DNA of 64,000 bases from Paucimonas lemoignei (GTDB lineage Bacteria; Pseudomonadota; Gammaproteobacteria; Burkholderiales; Burkholderiaceae_D): the NCBI RefSeq assembly GCF_004342585.1, contig NZ_SLZQ01000005.1, positions 124,001-188,000 of the forward strand, written 5' to 3'. The notes under the pieces were generated by a model. The model made no database searches, was not told the DNA's origin, and saw nothing but the letters and a program-made list of their open reading frames with translations. The first letter of the stretch is position 1, and each line of letters begins with the position of its first letter. A program made the position numbers and the translations under genes. This document shows positions 40,177-49,621 of the stretch, piece by piece.

Positions 40177-41720
40177 GCTCCGGCTCCTTGCATGGCGCGC
40201 GTGGCCAAAGCCAGCGCGGCGTGATCGGCATCGAGGAATGGCAGCTTGCGCCCCTTGATTTCCTGGGTAGTCTCGTGGCCTTTGCCGGCCAGGAGAATCA
40301 CATCGTTTTTCTCTGCGTGCTTGACTGCCCACAGGATGGCGCCGGCGCGATCTTCGATCGCTTGCGGCGCATGCTTCATTGTTTCCAAACCTTCCATTCC
40401 TTGCATGATTTGCGCAATGATGTCCGCCGGCTCTTCGCTGCGCGGATTGTCGCTGGTAACGACCACATGGTCGGCCAGCATGGACGCCTTGCCCATTTGC
40501 GGGCGCTTGCCCGGATCGCGGTCACCGCCGCAGCCGAATACGCACCACAACGCGCCATGGCGCTCCTGGGCGATCGGCCGCAACGCCGCCAATGTCTTCT
40601 CCAGCGCATCCGGCGTGTGGGCGTAATCGATCACCACCAATGGCGCATCCTGTCCGCCAAGCTGCTGCATGCGGCCGGGCACTGCGTTCAAGGCTTCGAC
40701 CGCTGCAATGGCCGCGCGCCACTCCACGCCTTTGGCCAGCAAGGAGCCGATAATCGCCAGCACATTGCTGACATTGAAATGCCCGACCATCTGTGTCTTG
40801 ACCAAGCCTGAGCCGAACGGCGAGTCCAGGAAAAATGCCGTGCCCGCATGTGTAGTGCGGATTTCGCTGGCCTGCAGCACTGCGGCGCCTTCTGCTGTCG
40901 CACCATTCAGCGTGTAGCCGATGATCGCGGTCTCGGACTTTTTCTCGCGCACATGATTCACCAGGCGCTGCCCCATCTCGTCATCGAGATTCAATACCGC
41001 GTGGCGCAAGCCCGGCCAATTGAACAGCATGGTCTTGGCCCCTTCATAAGCCGCCATGTCGCCGTGGTAGTCCAGATGGTCGCGCGTCAGATTCGTGAAC
41101 ACTGCCACGTCCACGTGCATGCCTGCCATGCGTCGTTGCAGCAGCCCGATGGAGGAAGCCTCGATCGCCAGCGCCGTCGCGCCTTCGTTACGCATGCCAT
41201 GCAGGCAGGATTGCAGCAGCAAGGCGTCAGGCGTCGTATTGCCGGTCGTAGAAAATTCCGGCACATTGCCGCCACGGTAGATACCGGTGCCGAGCGTACC
41301 GATCACGCCGGTCGGCATGCCCAAACGCGACAGCGCCGCGCCCAGCCATTGGGTGCAAGAAGTCTTGCCATTGGTGCCGGTCACCGCGACCACGAACATA
41401 TCGCGGTCGGGTTGGGCGTAATAGGCATTCGCAATGTCACCAGCACGGTCTTTCAATCCGCCGACTGCCAGATGCGGCAACTGCCATTCATCTTTCCACG
41501 CAAAATCCTTGGCTTCGTACGCTACTGCGGCAGCGCCGGCTGCAATCGCCTGCGCGATGAAACGGCGCCCGTCCGCTGCCTCGCCCGGATAGGCGAAAAA
41601 TACGTCACCCGACGCAATGGCACGCGAATCGGCTGCAAGTCGCGCAGCCGGCGCGACACTGCGCAGCCATGCCGTCACATCGTCTTTGCACATAGTTGCC
41701 AGCATCGTCGCGCTCATCAC
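40173..41720 (-). CDS. murE: UDP-MurNAc-L-Ala-D-Glu--meso-diaminopimelate ligase MurE
   Basis: Adds the third peptide residue. The 515 residues have the P-loop GTNGKTSCTQW and the substrate motif DNPRSE, which selects meso-diaminopimelate in Gram-negatives. Also seen are DSRAIASGDVFFAYPG at the N-terminus and TRDHLDYHGDM. ATGA overlaps join it to ftsI upstream and murF downstream. Confidence 0.97.
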   Translation of the reverse strand: MMSATMLATMCKDDVTAWLRSVAPAARLAADSRAIASGDVFFAYPGEAADGRRFIAQAIAAGAAAVAYEAKDFAWKDEWQLPHLAVGGLKDRAGDIANAYYAQPDRDMFVVAVTGTNGKTSCTQWLGAALSRLGMPTGVIGTLGTGIYRGGNVPEFSTTGNTTPDALLLQSCLHGMRNEGATALAIEASSIGLLQRRMAGMHVDVAVFTNLTRDHLDYHGDMAAYEGAKTMLFNWPGLRHAVLNLDDEMGQRLVNHVREKKSETAIIGYTLNGATAEGAAVLQASEIRTTHAGTAFFLDSPFGSGLVKTQMVGHFNVSNVLAIIGSLLAKGVEWRAAIAAVEALNAVPGRMQQLGGQDAPLVVIDYAHTPDALEKTLAALRPIAQERHGALWCVFGCGGDRDPGKRPQMGKASMLADHVVVTSDNPRSEEPADIIAQIMQGMEGLETMKHAPQAIEDRAGAILWAVKHAEKNDVILLAGKGHETTQEIKGRKLPFLDADHAALALATRAMQGAGA

Positions 41721-43495
41721 AAGCTCTCCTGCACTGTGTCTTTCGGCACGATGATGTCGGTCACCGTCGAATCCGGCGGCACATTCAACGCCCGCAGCGC
41801 ATTGGCAGCCACCGCCGCGAACACAGGCCCCGCGACAGTGCCGCCGTAATAGGATTTGGCGGTAGGTTCATCGATCATCACTGCGACCACGATGCGCGGA
41901 TTGGAAACCGGTGCAAAGCCGACAAAGGACGCCACATATTTCTTCACGTAGTGGCCACCGACGATCTTGAGCGCGGTACCGGTCTTGCCGGCCACACGGT
42001 AGCCCGGCACCTGGGCCTGCGGCGCGGTGCCGCCGGGTTGCGTTACCGATTCCAGCATGGCGCGCATGTCGCGTGCCGTTTTTTCGCTAAAGATGCGATG
42101 TCCAACCGGCGGCTCGGCAAGCTTTTGAAAGGTAACCGGAATGAGGTCGCCGTCGCGCGCAAACACGAGGTAGGAGCGCGCCAGCTGCAGCAGCGACACC
42201 GACATGCCGTGACCGTAGCTCATGGTCGCCTGCTCGATTGGCCGCCACGACTTGTAGGGACGCACGCGACCCGCCACCGCGCCCGGAAAGCCGACGCGCG
42301 GCTGTTGGCCGAAGCCGAGCGTGGTGAACATCTCCCACATTTCCTGTGGCTGCATCTGCAGCGCCAGCTTGGCGGTGCCGACGTTGGAGGATTTCTGGAT
42401 CACTTCCGACACCGACAGGACGCCATGCGGATGCGCGTCGCCGATGGTCGCCGTGCCGATCGTCAGGCGTCCCGGCGCGGTCTGGATGGGGGTCGAGGGC
42501 GTCACCAGGCGATGTTCAAGGGCCAGCGCCACGGTGAAAGCCTTCATGGCCGAACCCGGCTCGAAAGTATCGGTCAGCACGCGGTTGCGCAGCTGCGCGC
42601 CGGTCAGGCCGGAGCGCTGGTTCGGGTTATAGGTCGGCAGGTTCGCCAGCGCCAGAACCTCGCCAGTCTTCACGTCCAGCACGACGACGCCGCCTGCCTT
42701 GGCATTGTTCTTTTCGACCGCTTCTTTTAATTGCGTGTGGACGATGTACTGGATCTTGCTGTCGAGTGACAGCACCATGTCCTTGCCGTCATGCGGCTCG
42801 CGGATCGCTTCGATATCCTCGACGATGCGCCCTAACCGGTCCTTGATAACGCGGCGGCTGCCGGTGGTGCCGGCCAGGCTCTTCTGCGCCGCCAGCTCGA
42901 TGCCTTCCTGCCCCACATCCTCGACATTGGTAAAGCCGACGATATGCGCCATCACTTCGCCCTGCGGGTAGAAGCGCTTGTATTCCTTGCGGGTATAGAT
43001 GCCGGAGATGCCGAGCTTGACGATCTTGTCGGCGATATCCTGCTCGACCTGGCGCTTGAGATACACGAAGCTGCGGTCGGAATCGAGCTTGGATTGCAGA
43101 TCGCGCTCGTTCATCTCCAGCAAGCGCGCCAGCTCGCGCAGCTTGTCCTTCGGCGCTTCAGACACATCCTCGGGAATCGCCCAGATCGCCTTGACCGGCA
43201 GTGAAGAGGCCAGCACCTGGCCGTTGCGATCGGTGATCTTGCCGCGCGTGGCCGGAAGCTCGAGCGTACGGGCATAGCGAACCGCACCCTGCTTTTGCAA
43301 AAACTCGTTGGAAATCCCCTGTAGCCACAAGGCGCGCCCGATCAGCGCGACAAATGCCGCGAACAGCAGGAACAACACCAGGCGCGAGCGCCATGACGGC
43401 AGCTTCACCGCCAATACCGGGCTGGAAGAGAAAGGCAATCCCTTGGAAGCCGCCACGCGGGATGCGCTACCGGAACGTGTCGTCGCCCGCGTCAT
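41717..43495 (-). CDS. ftsI: FtsI (PBP3), septal peptidoglycan transpeptidase
   Basis: Class B penicillin-binding protein that cross-links septal peptidoglycan with FtsW. The 592 residues have an N-terminal membrane helix (about 35-55), a dimerisation/pedestal domain, and a transpeptidase domain with the SxxK serine near S315 (EPGSAMK), the SSN motif (KSSNVGTAKL) and KTGTA. Start ATG at 43495 overlaps the ftsL stop; the frame extends upstream into ftsL without family similarity. Confidence 0.97.
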   Translation of the reverse strand: MTRATTRSGSASRVAASKGLPFSSSPVLAVKLPSWRSRLVLFLLFAAFVALIGRALWLQGISNEFLQKQGAVRYARTLELPATRGKITDRNGQVLASSLPVKAIWAIPEDVSEAPKDKLRELARLLEMNERDLQSKLDSDRSFVYLKRQVEQDIADKIVKLGISGIYTRKEYKRFYPQGEVMAHIVGFTNVEDVGQEGIELAAQKSLAGTTGSRRVIKDRLGRIVEDIEAIREPHDGKDMVLSLDSKIQYIVHTQLKEAVEKNNAKAGGVVVLDVKTGEVLALANLPTYNPNQRSGLTGAQLRNRVLTDTFEPGSAMKAFTVALALEHRLVTPSTPIQTAPGRLTIGTATIGDAHPHGVLSVSEVIQKSSNVGTAKLALQMQPQEMWEMFTTLGFGQQPRVGFPGAVAGRVRPYKSWRPIEQATMSYGHGMSVSLLQLARSYLVFARDGDLIPVTFQKLAEPPVGHRIFSEKTARDMRAMLESVTQPGGTAPQAQVPGYRVAGKTGTALKIVGGHYVKKYVASFVGFAPVSNPRIVVAVMIDEPTAKSYYGGTVAGPVFAAVAANALRALNVPPDSTVTDIIVPKDTVQESL

Positions 43496-43764
43496 CGCGT
43501 CCCCGCCGTCAGGTATTGGGCACGCGCCGGCGTCAGCGCCACCATGCCGAGGTCGCGCCGGGCATTGGCTTCGATGCGCGCATGCTTGCCCAGCGTGGAT
43601 TGATCGAGCTGCAATTGCGCCCACTCGATATCCAGCTGGCGCGCCGCAGCCTGCGCGCGTTCCAATTCGATGAAGAGCTGGCGCGCCTTGTACTGCGCAG
43701 TGACCACGGAAAGCGCGCAGCCGACCAGCAAGGCAGTCAGCAAGAGGTTGATGCGGCCGCTCAT
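43492..43764 (-). CDS. ftsL: Cell division protein FtsL
   Basis: A 90-residue bitopic protein with one membrane helix at about 5-22 and a periplasmic coiled coil ([20 protein letters not shown]). It forms the FtsQLB complex that activates FtsWI. The gene is short and divergent, identified mainly by position between rsmH and ftsI and by its topology; both ends overlap neighbours by 4 bases. Confidence 0.92.
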   Translation of the reverse strand: MSGRINLLLTALLVGCALSVVTAQYKARQLFIELERAQAAARQLDIEWAQLQLDQSTLGKHARIEANARRDLGMVALTPARAQYLTAGTR

Positions 43765-44729
43765 GCCCGCCCTCCAGTCTCAGGCAGGCGCTCGGCCACG
43801 CGCAGCACGGCTGAGCGCGCGCGCGGATTGGCGGCGACTTCGGCGTCGGAGGGCTTGGCCTTACCGAGCAGTTTCAGCTTCGGCTGGGGAAGGTCGATTG
43901 CACGAATCGGCAGGCGACGGTCGGGCTGCGGCAGTCTGGCCTTGCCGGCCATGAACTGCTTGACAATCCGATCCTCCAGCGAATGAAAGCTGATCACTGC
44001 CATTCTCCCCCCTGGCGCCAGAAGCTGGAACGCCGCTTCGAGCCCTATTTCGAGTTCTTCAAGCTCTTTATTGATGTAAATCCGGATAGCCTGAAATGTG
44101 CGAGTTGCCGGGTCCTTGCCCTTCTCGCGGGTTTTGACGGCGTGTGCCACGATCTCGGCAAGCTGTCGTGTGCTTGAAATTGGCTCGATTGCCCGGCGAG
44201 CAGTAATCGCCTTTGCAATCTGAAAAGCATACCGTTCTTCCCCATAGTCCCGTATCACTTTCTCGATAGTTCGTTGGTCTTCGACCGCCAGCCATTCCGC
44301 CGCCGACATGCCGCGTGTGGTGTCCATGCGCATGTCCAGCGGGCCGTCCGCCCGAAAACTGAAACCCCTTGCCGCATCATCGACTTGCGGCGAAGAGATG
44401 CCCAGGTCCAGCAATACCCCTTGCACTTGCCCTACACCACGCTCCCCTAGCGCTTCACGCATGCCCGCAAAACTGCCGTGCACGATTGCAAAGCGCGGAT
44501 CGGCGATCGTCTTTGCCGCCGCGATCGCCTGCATATCCTTATCGAAGGCCAGCAAGTGACCATTCGCATCCAGATTCGCCAGAATGCGGCGACTGTGGCC
44601 GCCACGCCCGAAGGTGCCGTCCACATACCAGCCAGCCGCACGCGCGCCGGCGATATCCAGCGCATCGACCGCTTCTTCCAACAGTACCGTACGGTGCTGG
44701 AATCCTGGCACCGCTTGCTCAGCGTTCAT
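43761..44729 (-). CDS. rsmH: 16S rRNA (cytosine(1402)-N(4))-methyltransferase RsmH
   Basis: SAM-dependent methyltransferase acting on the decoding centre of 16S rRNA. The 322 residues show [13 protein letters not shown], the SAM loop [48 protein letters not shown] and [15 protein letters not shown]. First gene after mraZ with a 6-base gap, as in almost all dcw clusters. Confidence 0.97.
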   Translation of the reverse strand: MNAEQAVPGFQHRTVLLEEAVDALDIAGARAAGWYVDGTFGRGGHSRRILANLDANGHLLAFDKDMQAIAAAKTIADPRFAIVHGSFAGMREALGERGVGQVQGVLLDLGISSPQVDDAARGFSFRADGPLDMRMDTTRGMSAAEWLAVEDQRTIEKVIRDYGEERYAFQIAKAITARRAIEPISSTRQLAEIVAHAVKTREKGKDPATRTFQAIRIYINKELEELEIGLEAAFQLLAPGGRMAVISFHSLEDRIVKQFMAGKARLPQPDRRLPIRAIDLPQPKLKLLGKAKPSDAEVAANPRARSAVLRVAERLPETGGRA

Positions 44730-44735
44730 CTCGGT

Positions 44736-45164
44736 CTAGAAGGAAAAATCGTTCAACACGTCCGGCATGCCATTGGCGACTGCTTGCGCTTCGCTCTCGG
44801 CCAACTTGGCCGCATCCCAGATTTCAAAATGACTGCCCATACCCAGCAGCATGACGTCACGCGTCAGGCCCACTGCACTGCGCAATTCGGGGGCGATCAG
44901 AATGCGCCCGGCGGAATCCATTTCCACGTCCGAGGCATTGCCCAAAAAGATGCGCTGCCAGGCGCGCGCCGACATCGGCCAGGCAGCGATTTGTTCGCGA
45001 TGCTGTTCCCACACCGGGCGCGGAAACAGCAGGAGGCAACCATGCGGATGCTTGGTCAGGGTAATGCGGCCTTCGCACTGCACCGTCAGGGCGTCACGAT
45101 GCCGGGCCGGAATCGACATCCGTCCCTTCGCATCGAGATTTAACGCTGACGCACCCTGAAACAC
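44736..45164 (-). CDS. mraZ: MraZ, transcriptional regulator of the dcw operon
   Basis: DNA-binding ring protein of the AbrB-like SpoVT fold that represses its own dcw operon. The 142 residues begin [26 protein letters not shown] and hold two such half-domains (second: [17 protein letters not shown]). I choose the GTG at 45164 because a GAGGA ribosome site precedes it and MFQGA is the usual N-terminus; a GTG five codons upstream (45179) is the alternative. Four 10-bp-phased binding repeats lie 77-111 bases upstream. Confidence 0.95.
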   Translation of the reverse strand: MFQGASALNLDAKGRMSIPARHRDALTVQCEGRITLTKHPHGCLLLFPRPVWEQHREQIAAWPMSARAWQRIFLGNASDVEMDSAGRILIAPELRSAVGLTRDVMLLGMGSHFEIWDAAKLAESEAQAVANGMPDVLNDFSF

Positions 45165-45235
45165 TGCAAATATCCTCACTCTTTAGTGGTTAGGCATGGT
45201 TGCCTGATCTTTTTGGGGATGCTCGTTCGGCTAAA

Positions 45236-45265
45236 TTTATCCCACAAAAATACACTTTTTGACAC
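45236..45265 (-). promoter_or_regulatory. Candidate sigma-70 promoter of the dcw operon (overlaps the MraZ repeats)
   Basis: On the minus strand GTGTCA (45265-45260) and GATAAA (45241-45236) are 18 bases apart; each matches the consensus at four of six positions. The start would be near 45229, giving a 65-base leader to the GTG start. Because the repeats cover -35 to -10, MraZ binding would block the polymerase. Confidence 0.45.
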
Positions 45266-45275
45266 TTCCACCCAC
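45241..45275 (-). promoter_or_regulatory. MraZ-binding repeats (four GTGGG-type boxes, 10-bp spacing)
   Basis: On the plus strand the boxes read CCCAC, TACAC, GACAC, CCCAC at 45241, 45251, 45261 and 45271, each separated by exactly five bases. Read on the minus strand these are GTGGG, GTGTC, GTGTA, GTGGG. MraZ is known to bind GTGG(G/T) boxes with 5-base gaps upstream of dcw operons. The outer two match well, the inner two share only GTG. Confidence 0.8.
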
Positions 45276-45631
45276 TTTAGAGGAGGAGCTTTTTGCGGTC
45301 AAGTAATATTCAGCGACCAAATTGATATTTTTTTCTTTGAAGTCAAACACTTAGCGCACTTCCTTGATGCACCATAGCAAGGGTTTTTTCAACAAAATGA
45401 AGTACTTACCGAAAAGTATGAAAGTAGGGTCTTAGCTAAACACATGTGTTTCTAACTGCAACAGCGTTTTAGCCAGAAGTTCCAAGCGGAAATAAATGCC
45501 GAACCCGCGAATTTGCAAGCCTTGCACGACCACGGCAGGCGCGAACGATTGTGGGGATGAGACTGGGGGGGCGAGAAGCAGGTTCCCAGAAGAAATGAAT
45601 CTAAGCGGAAATAGAATGAGATGTGAAAAGT
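45276..45631. other. Non-coding stretch between the dcw operon and rnpB
   Basis: No convincing gene. It contains TTTTTT-rich segments, a perfect 14-bp palindrome AAACACATGTGTTT at 45438-45451 and a G-run near 45560. A 68-codon leftward open frame (45432-45638) has no family resemblance and no good start. It is upstream of mraZ, so it may hold further control elements. Confidence 0.5.
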
Positions 45632-45983
45632 GAAGCAAGCCGATAGGCCGGATTCTGTTACGGCCGACAAGTTGCCCTGCCGGCTATGACAGCCATTCCT
45701 CTAGGCCGTGAATTACTCCACGGCTCAAGCTTCCTACCCGCACGCTCCGCGAGCAACATCAATGCGTGCCTATTTGGAATTGCTCCGAGTGGAGGTTACC
45801 GCGTTTCACCGTAACTTAATACGCTCGTCTCTGTGGCCCTATTCCTCGCCTTATACCCTTCCGGCTTGCGCCGGGCAGGCTTTCAGCGGACGGCCGTTAA
45901 CCGTCACCCTGCTCTGTGGAGTCCGGACCTTCCTCCCGCCAGCGATATGAATATCGCTGACCAGCGGCTGTCTGGCTTGCTTC
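45632..45983 (-). ncRNA. rnpB: RNase P RNA
   Basis: Catalytic RNA of ribonuclease P, which trims tRNA 5' ends. On the minus strand the sequence has the type A core: GAAGCAAGCC at the 5' end, GGGAGGAAGGTCCGGACTCC, ACAGAGCAGGGTGACGGTTA, GTGAAACGCGGTAACC and, at the 3' end, ACAGAATCCGGCCTATCGGC followed by TTGCTTC. The 5' and 3' ends (GAAGCAAGCC / GGCTTGCTTC) pair as helix P1. Ends are set from that pairing and could shift a few bases. Open frames inside it are not real genes. Confidence 0.95.
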
Positions 45984-45991
45984 AGGCGGGC

Positions 45992-45997
45992 ATTGTA
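45992..45997 (-). promoter_or_regulatory. Candidate -10 box of rnpB
   Basis: TACAAT on the minus strand, 8 bases before the predicted RNA 5' end. A TTGCAG (46023-46018) could be the -35, though the 20-base spacing is long. Confidence 0.45.
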
Positions 45998-46147
45998 CCT
46001 TGCCATCGGGAGAGACGCTGCAAGGATTTATGCAAGAGCACGACTGCGGGCTTGATTTTCTCTTCCTGATTGCAAGGATTGACAGATGCCAACGCCATAT
46101 GAGTTGGCGTGGTTTAGTGTGGAATCACATCTACTCCACTCATCATC

Positions 46148-47443
46148 ATGCCGGGGAAAACGCCTTCCGCCACAAACAAAATCGCCGTCATCATCGCCGC
46201 CGCCGTCGGCATCCTGCTTGCCTTACTCGTCGTGATTAACTTCACCCTGGGTGAAAAGAAGGTGCAGCGCGATATTCCGCATCTGCATTCCATCCATGAT
46301 GAGCAGTTCCTGCGGATCATGGGGGTCATGATGGGTCCGACTATCGCGCGCGGCAACCGTATCGAAGCGCTGCTCAATGGCGACCAGATTTTCCCGGCCA
46401 TGCTGCAGGCAATCCGCTCGGCCAAGCAAAGCATCATGTTCGAAACCTATATCTATTGGTCGGGCGATATCGGCCGGGAATTTGCCGACGCCCTGGCCGA
46501 ACGCGCCCGTGCAGGCGTTCGGGTGCATGTCCTGCTGGACTGGGTCGGCAGCAGCAAGATGGATGATGAGCAAATCGACGCCATGCGCGAAGCAGGCGTA
46601 GAAATCCTGAAATACCGGCCACTGCGCTGGTACCACATCAGCCGCCTCAATAATCGCACCCACCGCAAGCTGCTGATTGTCGACGGCCGCGTCGGCTTCA
46701 CCGGCGGAGTAGGCATTGCCGACAAATGGAAGGGAAATGGGCAGGATCCGGAGCATTGGCGCGATTCGCACTTCCGCGTCGAAGGCCCGGTCGTGTCGCA
46801 AATGCAGGCTGTAGCGATGGACAACTGGATGCAAACCACCGGCAAGGTCTTGCATGGCACCGACTATTTTCCTGCGCTGGAGCCTGCCGGCACAAGTCCG
46901 GCGCAGGTATTTTCCAGCTCGCCTTCTGGCGGAAGCGAGAGCATGGAATTGATGTACCTGCTGGCGATCACGGCCTCGACGAAGTCGATCCACCTGTCGA
47001 ATTCCTATTTCGTGCCGAACGACCTGGTGATACGCGCGCTGCTCGGCGCGGTAAAGCGCGGCGTCAAGGTGAAAATCATCGTGCCCGGCAAGCACATCGA
47101 CACGGAAACCGTGCGCCGCGCCTCCCGCGGACGATGGGGCGAACTGCTCAAGGCGGGAGTGGAAATCTATGAATATCAGCCGACCATGTTCCACTGCAAG
47201 GTCATGATCGTGGATGGCTTGCTGGTCTCGGTCGGCTCGACCAATTTTGACGACCGCTCGTTCAGGCTGAACGACGAAGCCAACCTGAATGTCTATGACG
47301 AGGTTTTCGCCAGCAAGCAGCAGGCCATTTTTGAAAAGGATTTACAGCAGTCACGCCGCATCACGCTGGAGCAATGGCAATCGCGGCCGCTATGGGAAAA
47401 GATTGTCGAACACACGCTGGCGCTGGCCAGTCCGCTGTTGTAA
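46148..47443 (+). CDS. Phospholipase D-family cardiolipin synthase
   Basis: Membrane enzyme that condenses two phosphatidylglycerols, or a related pair, into cardiolipin. The 431 residues have an N-terminal membrane helix (about 10-30) and two PLD domains with HKD motifs: HRKLLIVDG at H172 and HCKVMIVDG at H349, both followed by the G-G/GS-N sequence. One membrane helix is present, more like ClsB/ClsC than ClsA. It diverges from rnpB. No strong ribosome site precedes the ATG, so the exact start is uncertain. Confidence 0.88.
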   Translation: MPGKTPSATNKIAVIIAAAVGILLALLVVINFTLGEKKVQRDIPHLHSIHDEQFLRIMGVMMGPTIARGNRIEALLNGDQIFPAMLQAIRSAKQSIMFETYIYWSGDIGREFADALAERARAGVRVHVLLDWVGSSKMDDEQIDAMREAGVEILKYRPLRWYHISRLNNRTHRKLLIVDGRVGFTGGVGIADKWKGNGQDPEHWRDSHFRVEGPVVSQMQAVAMDNWMQTTGKVLHGTDYFPALEPAGTSPAQVFSSSPSGGSESMELMYLLAITASTKSIHLSNSYFVPNDLVIRALLGAVKRGVKVKIIVPGKHIDTETVRRASRGRWGELLKAGVEIYEYQPTMFHCKVMIVDGLLVSVGSTNFDDRSFRLNDEANLNVYDEVFASKQQAIFEKDLQQSRRITLEQWQSRPLWEKIVEHTLALASPLL

Positions 47444-47485
47444 AAGCGCCGGGCGGCATTATTCACGCCGCCCGGTTGACTAGGC

Positions 47486-47749
47486 TTATTTTGCGGTTAC
47501 CGCATCCGGCAAGATCACGTTCACATCCAGCACTTCCAGGTTGCCCTGGCGGTCCAGCGAGATCTTGATGTCTTCCTGGCTGACCTTGGTGTACTTGGAA
47601 ATCACCGCGATCAGTTCCTGCCGCAGTGCCGGCAGGAAATCCGGTCCGTTACGGTCGTTGCGCTCGTGGGCGATGATGATCTGCAGGCGCTCCTTGGCGG
47701 CGACTGCCGATTTCGGTTGCTTGTTGAAGAGGAAGGAAAGGAGAGACAT
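47486..47749 (-). CDS. minE: Cell division topological specificity factor MinE
   Basis: Stimulates MinD ATPase, driving pole-to-pole oscillation. The 87 residues show the membrane/MinD-binding N-terminus ([30 protein letters not shown]) and the topological specificity domain. The ATG at 47749 follows the minD TGA by one base, with GGAGG inside the end of minD as its ribosome site. Confidence 0.96.
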   Translation of the reverse strand: MSLLSFLFNKQPKSAVAAKERLQIIIAHERNDRNGPDFLPALRQELIAVISKYTKVSQEDIKISLDRQGNLEVLDVNVILPDAVTAK

Positions 47750-47750
47750 G

Positions 47751-48566
47751 TCACTTGCCTCCAAAAATACGCTTTAACAAGCCCGGCTTTTCGTAATCGG
47801 TAAAGCGCAGGGGCACATCCTCGCCCAGGAAACGCGAGACCACATCCTGGTAGGCTTGCGCCACATCGCTACCGGCGATATGGATTGCCGGATTGCCCTG
47901 GTTGGAAGCATGCAGCACCGATTCCGACTCCGGGATGATGCCCAGCAGCGGAATGCGCAGGATTTCCTGCACGTCGGTGTACGACAGCATTTCGCCCGCC
48001 TCGACACGCTTAGGCACGTAGCGGGTAATCAGGAGATGCTCCTTGACCGGCTCGCCGCCGCTCTGGGCACGGCGCGACTTGGCCTGGATGATGCCCAGGA
48101 TGCGGTCGGAATCGCGCACCGACGACACTTCCGGATTGGTGACGACGATGGCTTCGTCGGCGAAGGTCAGCGCCATCACCGCGCCGCGCTCGATACCAGC
48201 GGGAGAATCGCAGACGATGTATTCAAAGCCCATGCCGATCAGATCGTTCAGCACGCGCTCGACGCCGTCTTCTGTCAGGGCATCCTTGTCGCGCGTCTGC
48301 GAAGCCGGCAGCACGAACAGGTTGTCGCAATGCTTATCCTTGATCAGCGCCTGATTCAGCGTAGCTTCGTTATTGATGACATTGACCAGGTCATACACGA
48401 CGCGGCGCTCGCAGCCCATGATCAGATCGAGGTTGCGCAAGCCGACATCGAAGTCGAGCACGGCAGTCTTGTGGCCGCGCAGAGCCAGGCCGGAAGAGAA
48501 GCTGGCGCTCGAAGTCGTCTTGCCGACGCCTCCTTTACCCGATGTCACCACGATGATCTTTGCCAC
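47751..48566 (-). CDS. minD: Septum site-determining ATPase MinD
   Basis: Deviant Walker ATPase that binds membrane and MinC. The 271 residues have GKGGVGKTT near the N-terminus, [16 protein letters not shown], and the amphipathic C-terminal helix LLKRIFGGK. Start is a GTG at 48566 with an AAGGAG ribosome site 8 bases upstream; the frame's upstream ATG (48593) is less likely. Confidence 0.97.
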   Translation of the reverse strand: MAKIIVVTSGKGGVGKTTSSASFSSGLALRGHKTAVLDFDVGLRNLDLIMGCERRVVYDLVNVINNEATLNQALIKDKHCDNLFVLPASQTRDKDALTEDGVERVLNDLIGMGFEYIVCDSPAGIERGAVMALTFADEAIVVTNPEVSSVRDSDRILGIIQAKSRRAQSGGEPVKEHLLITRYVPKRVEAGEMLSYTDVQEILRIPLLGIIPESESVLHASNQGNPAIHIAGSDVAQAYQDVVSRFLGEDVPLRFTDYEKPGLLKRIFGGK

Positions 48567-48632
48567 GAAATGCTCCTTGTCGAAATAAGGCAATCTAAAA
48601 AAACGGGAATTTTAATGGGTTTTAATGTTGTT

Positions 48633-49391
48633 TCAATGCGGATTGACCGGGACCAGCTCGATTTTGTCGCCAACCAGCTTCACCTGGGCCGGATGGTGAA
48701 AGACCTTGGGATCGAATCCATTCTCGAACGTACTGTAAATGCCGGCGATCGATACCAGTTCGGCTTCCATGCTCAGCGCAAAGATGCGCGCCGACGTATT
48801 GCCGGAGGCTCCAGCCAGGGCGCGACCGCGCAATGGCGCATAGACATGGATGCTGCCGTCGGCGATCAGCTCGGCGCCGGCATTGACGATGGCGGTGACC
48901 ACCAGGTCGGCGCCGCGCGCATACACACGCTGCCCGGCGCGCACTGGAGTGTCGATGATCAGGGTCTGCGCAGCGGCCGGGGCCGGAATCGGCTCAGGCG
49001 CAGGCGCGGTTTGCACGACAGGTTGCGGTGCCGGCGCTGCGGATTCCTCGGCAGCACGCGCAGCCGGGGGCGCCCCGACATCCAGGCTCAAGCCGGCGGC
49101 GATGATATCCGGCGCCATTTCCGGCGGCGCATTGCGCACGGCCACAGGATTAAGACGGAATGACTTCAGCAAGCTCACCAGCGCAGGCCAGTCCACGCGC
49201 TTGCCTTCCAGTTCGACGGTGCCGACGTCGATAACGGCAAATTCATCGTCGAAGTAGTCAGGCGCGCCGCCTGTCATTTCCTGCATCGCCTGGTTCAGCA
49301 AAGACAGTTCAACTTCGTGCAGGATGACCGAGACAGCCACGACAGTGGAAATCTTGATCTCGATAGGCTTGCGGGATTGAATTTTTGACAT
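48633..49391 (-). CDS. minC: Septum site-determining protein MinC
   Basis: FtsZ inhibitor recruited by MinD. The 252 residues have an N-terminal FtsZ-binding domain (to about 115), a Pro/Ala-rich linker (about 120-150) and the C-terminal beta-helix domain (RAGQRVYARGADLVVTA, APLRGRALAGASGN, GIYST). First gene of minCDE. Confidence 0.96.
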   Translation of the reverse strand: MSKIQSRKPIEIKISTVVAVSVILHEVELSLLNQAMQEMTGGAPDYFDDEFAVIDVGTVELEGKRVDWPALVSLLKSFRLNPVAVRNAPPEMAPDIIAAGLSLDVGAPPAARAAEESAAPAPQPVVQTAPAPEPIPAPAAAQTLIIDTPVRAGQRVYARGADLVVTAIVNAGAELIADGSIHVYAPLRGRALAGASGNTSARIFALSMEAELVSIAGIYSTFENGFDPKVFHHPAQVKLVGDKIELVPVNPH

Positions 49392-49621
49392 GAAAACGGT
49401 ATTCAGAATGCGGGAAACTGCCGCATCTCAAAAAACTGATTAAAAGCAATACAGATGCGGCTCGCAAGTATAGGGACAAGTTTCCCAATTGAGCAAGAAA
49501 CTCCTGTCCTGCCGCATTTCTTCCGTCGTTCCAGCAAGCAGGGCTTTTAGAAGATAATGACGCTTTCTCATGCCAATCTGGCATGCCAATCAGCCACTAA
49601 TACTGAATTGCCCGCCGATTT

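Noticed and set aside
45708-46069. Short open frames on the plus strand
   Set aside because: They lie inside or beside rnpB, antisense to the RNase P RNA, whose conserved core explains the sequence.
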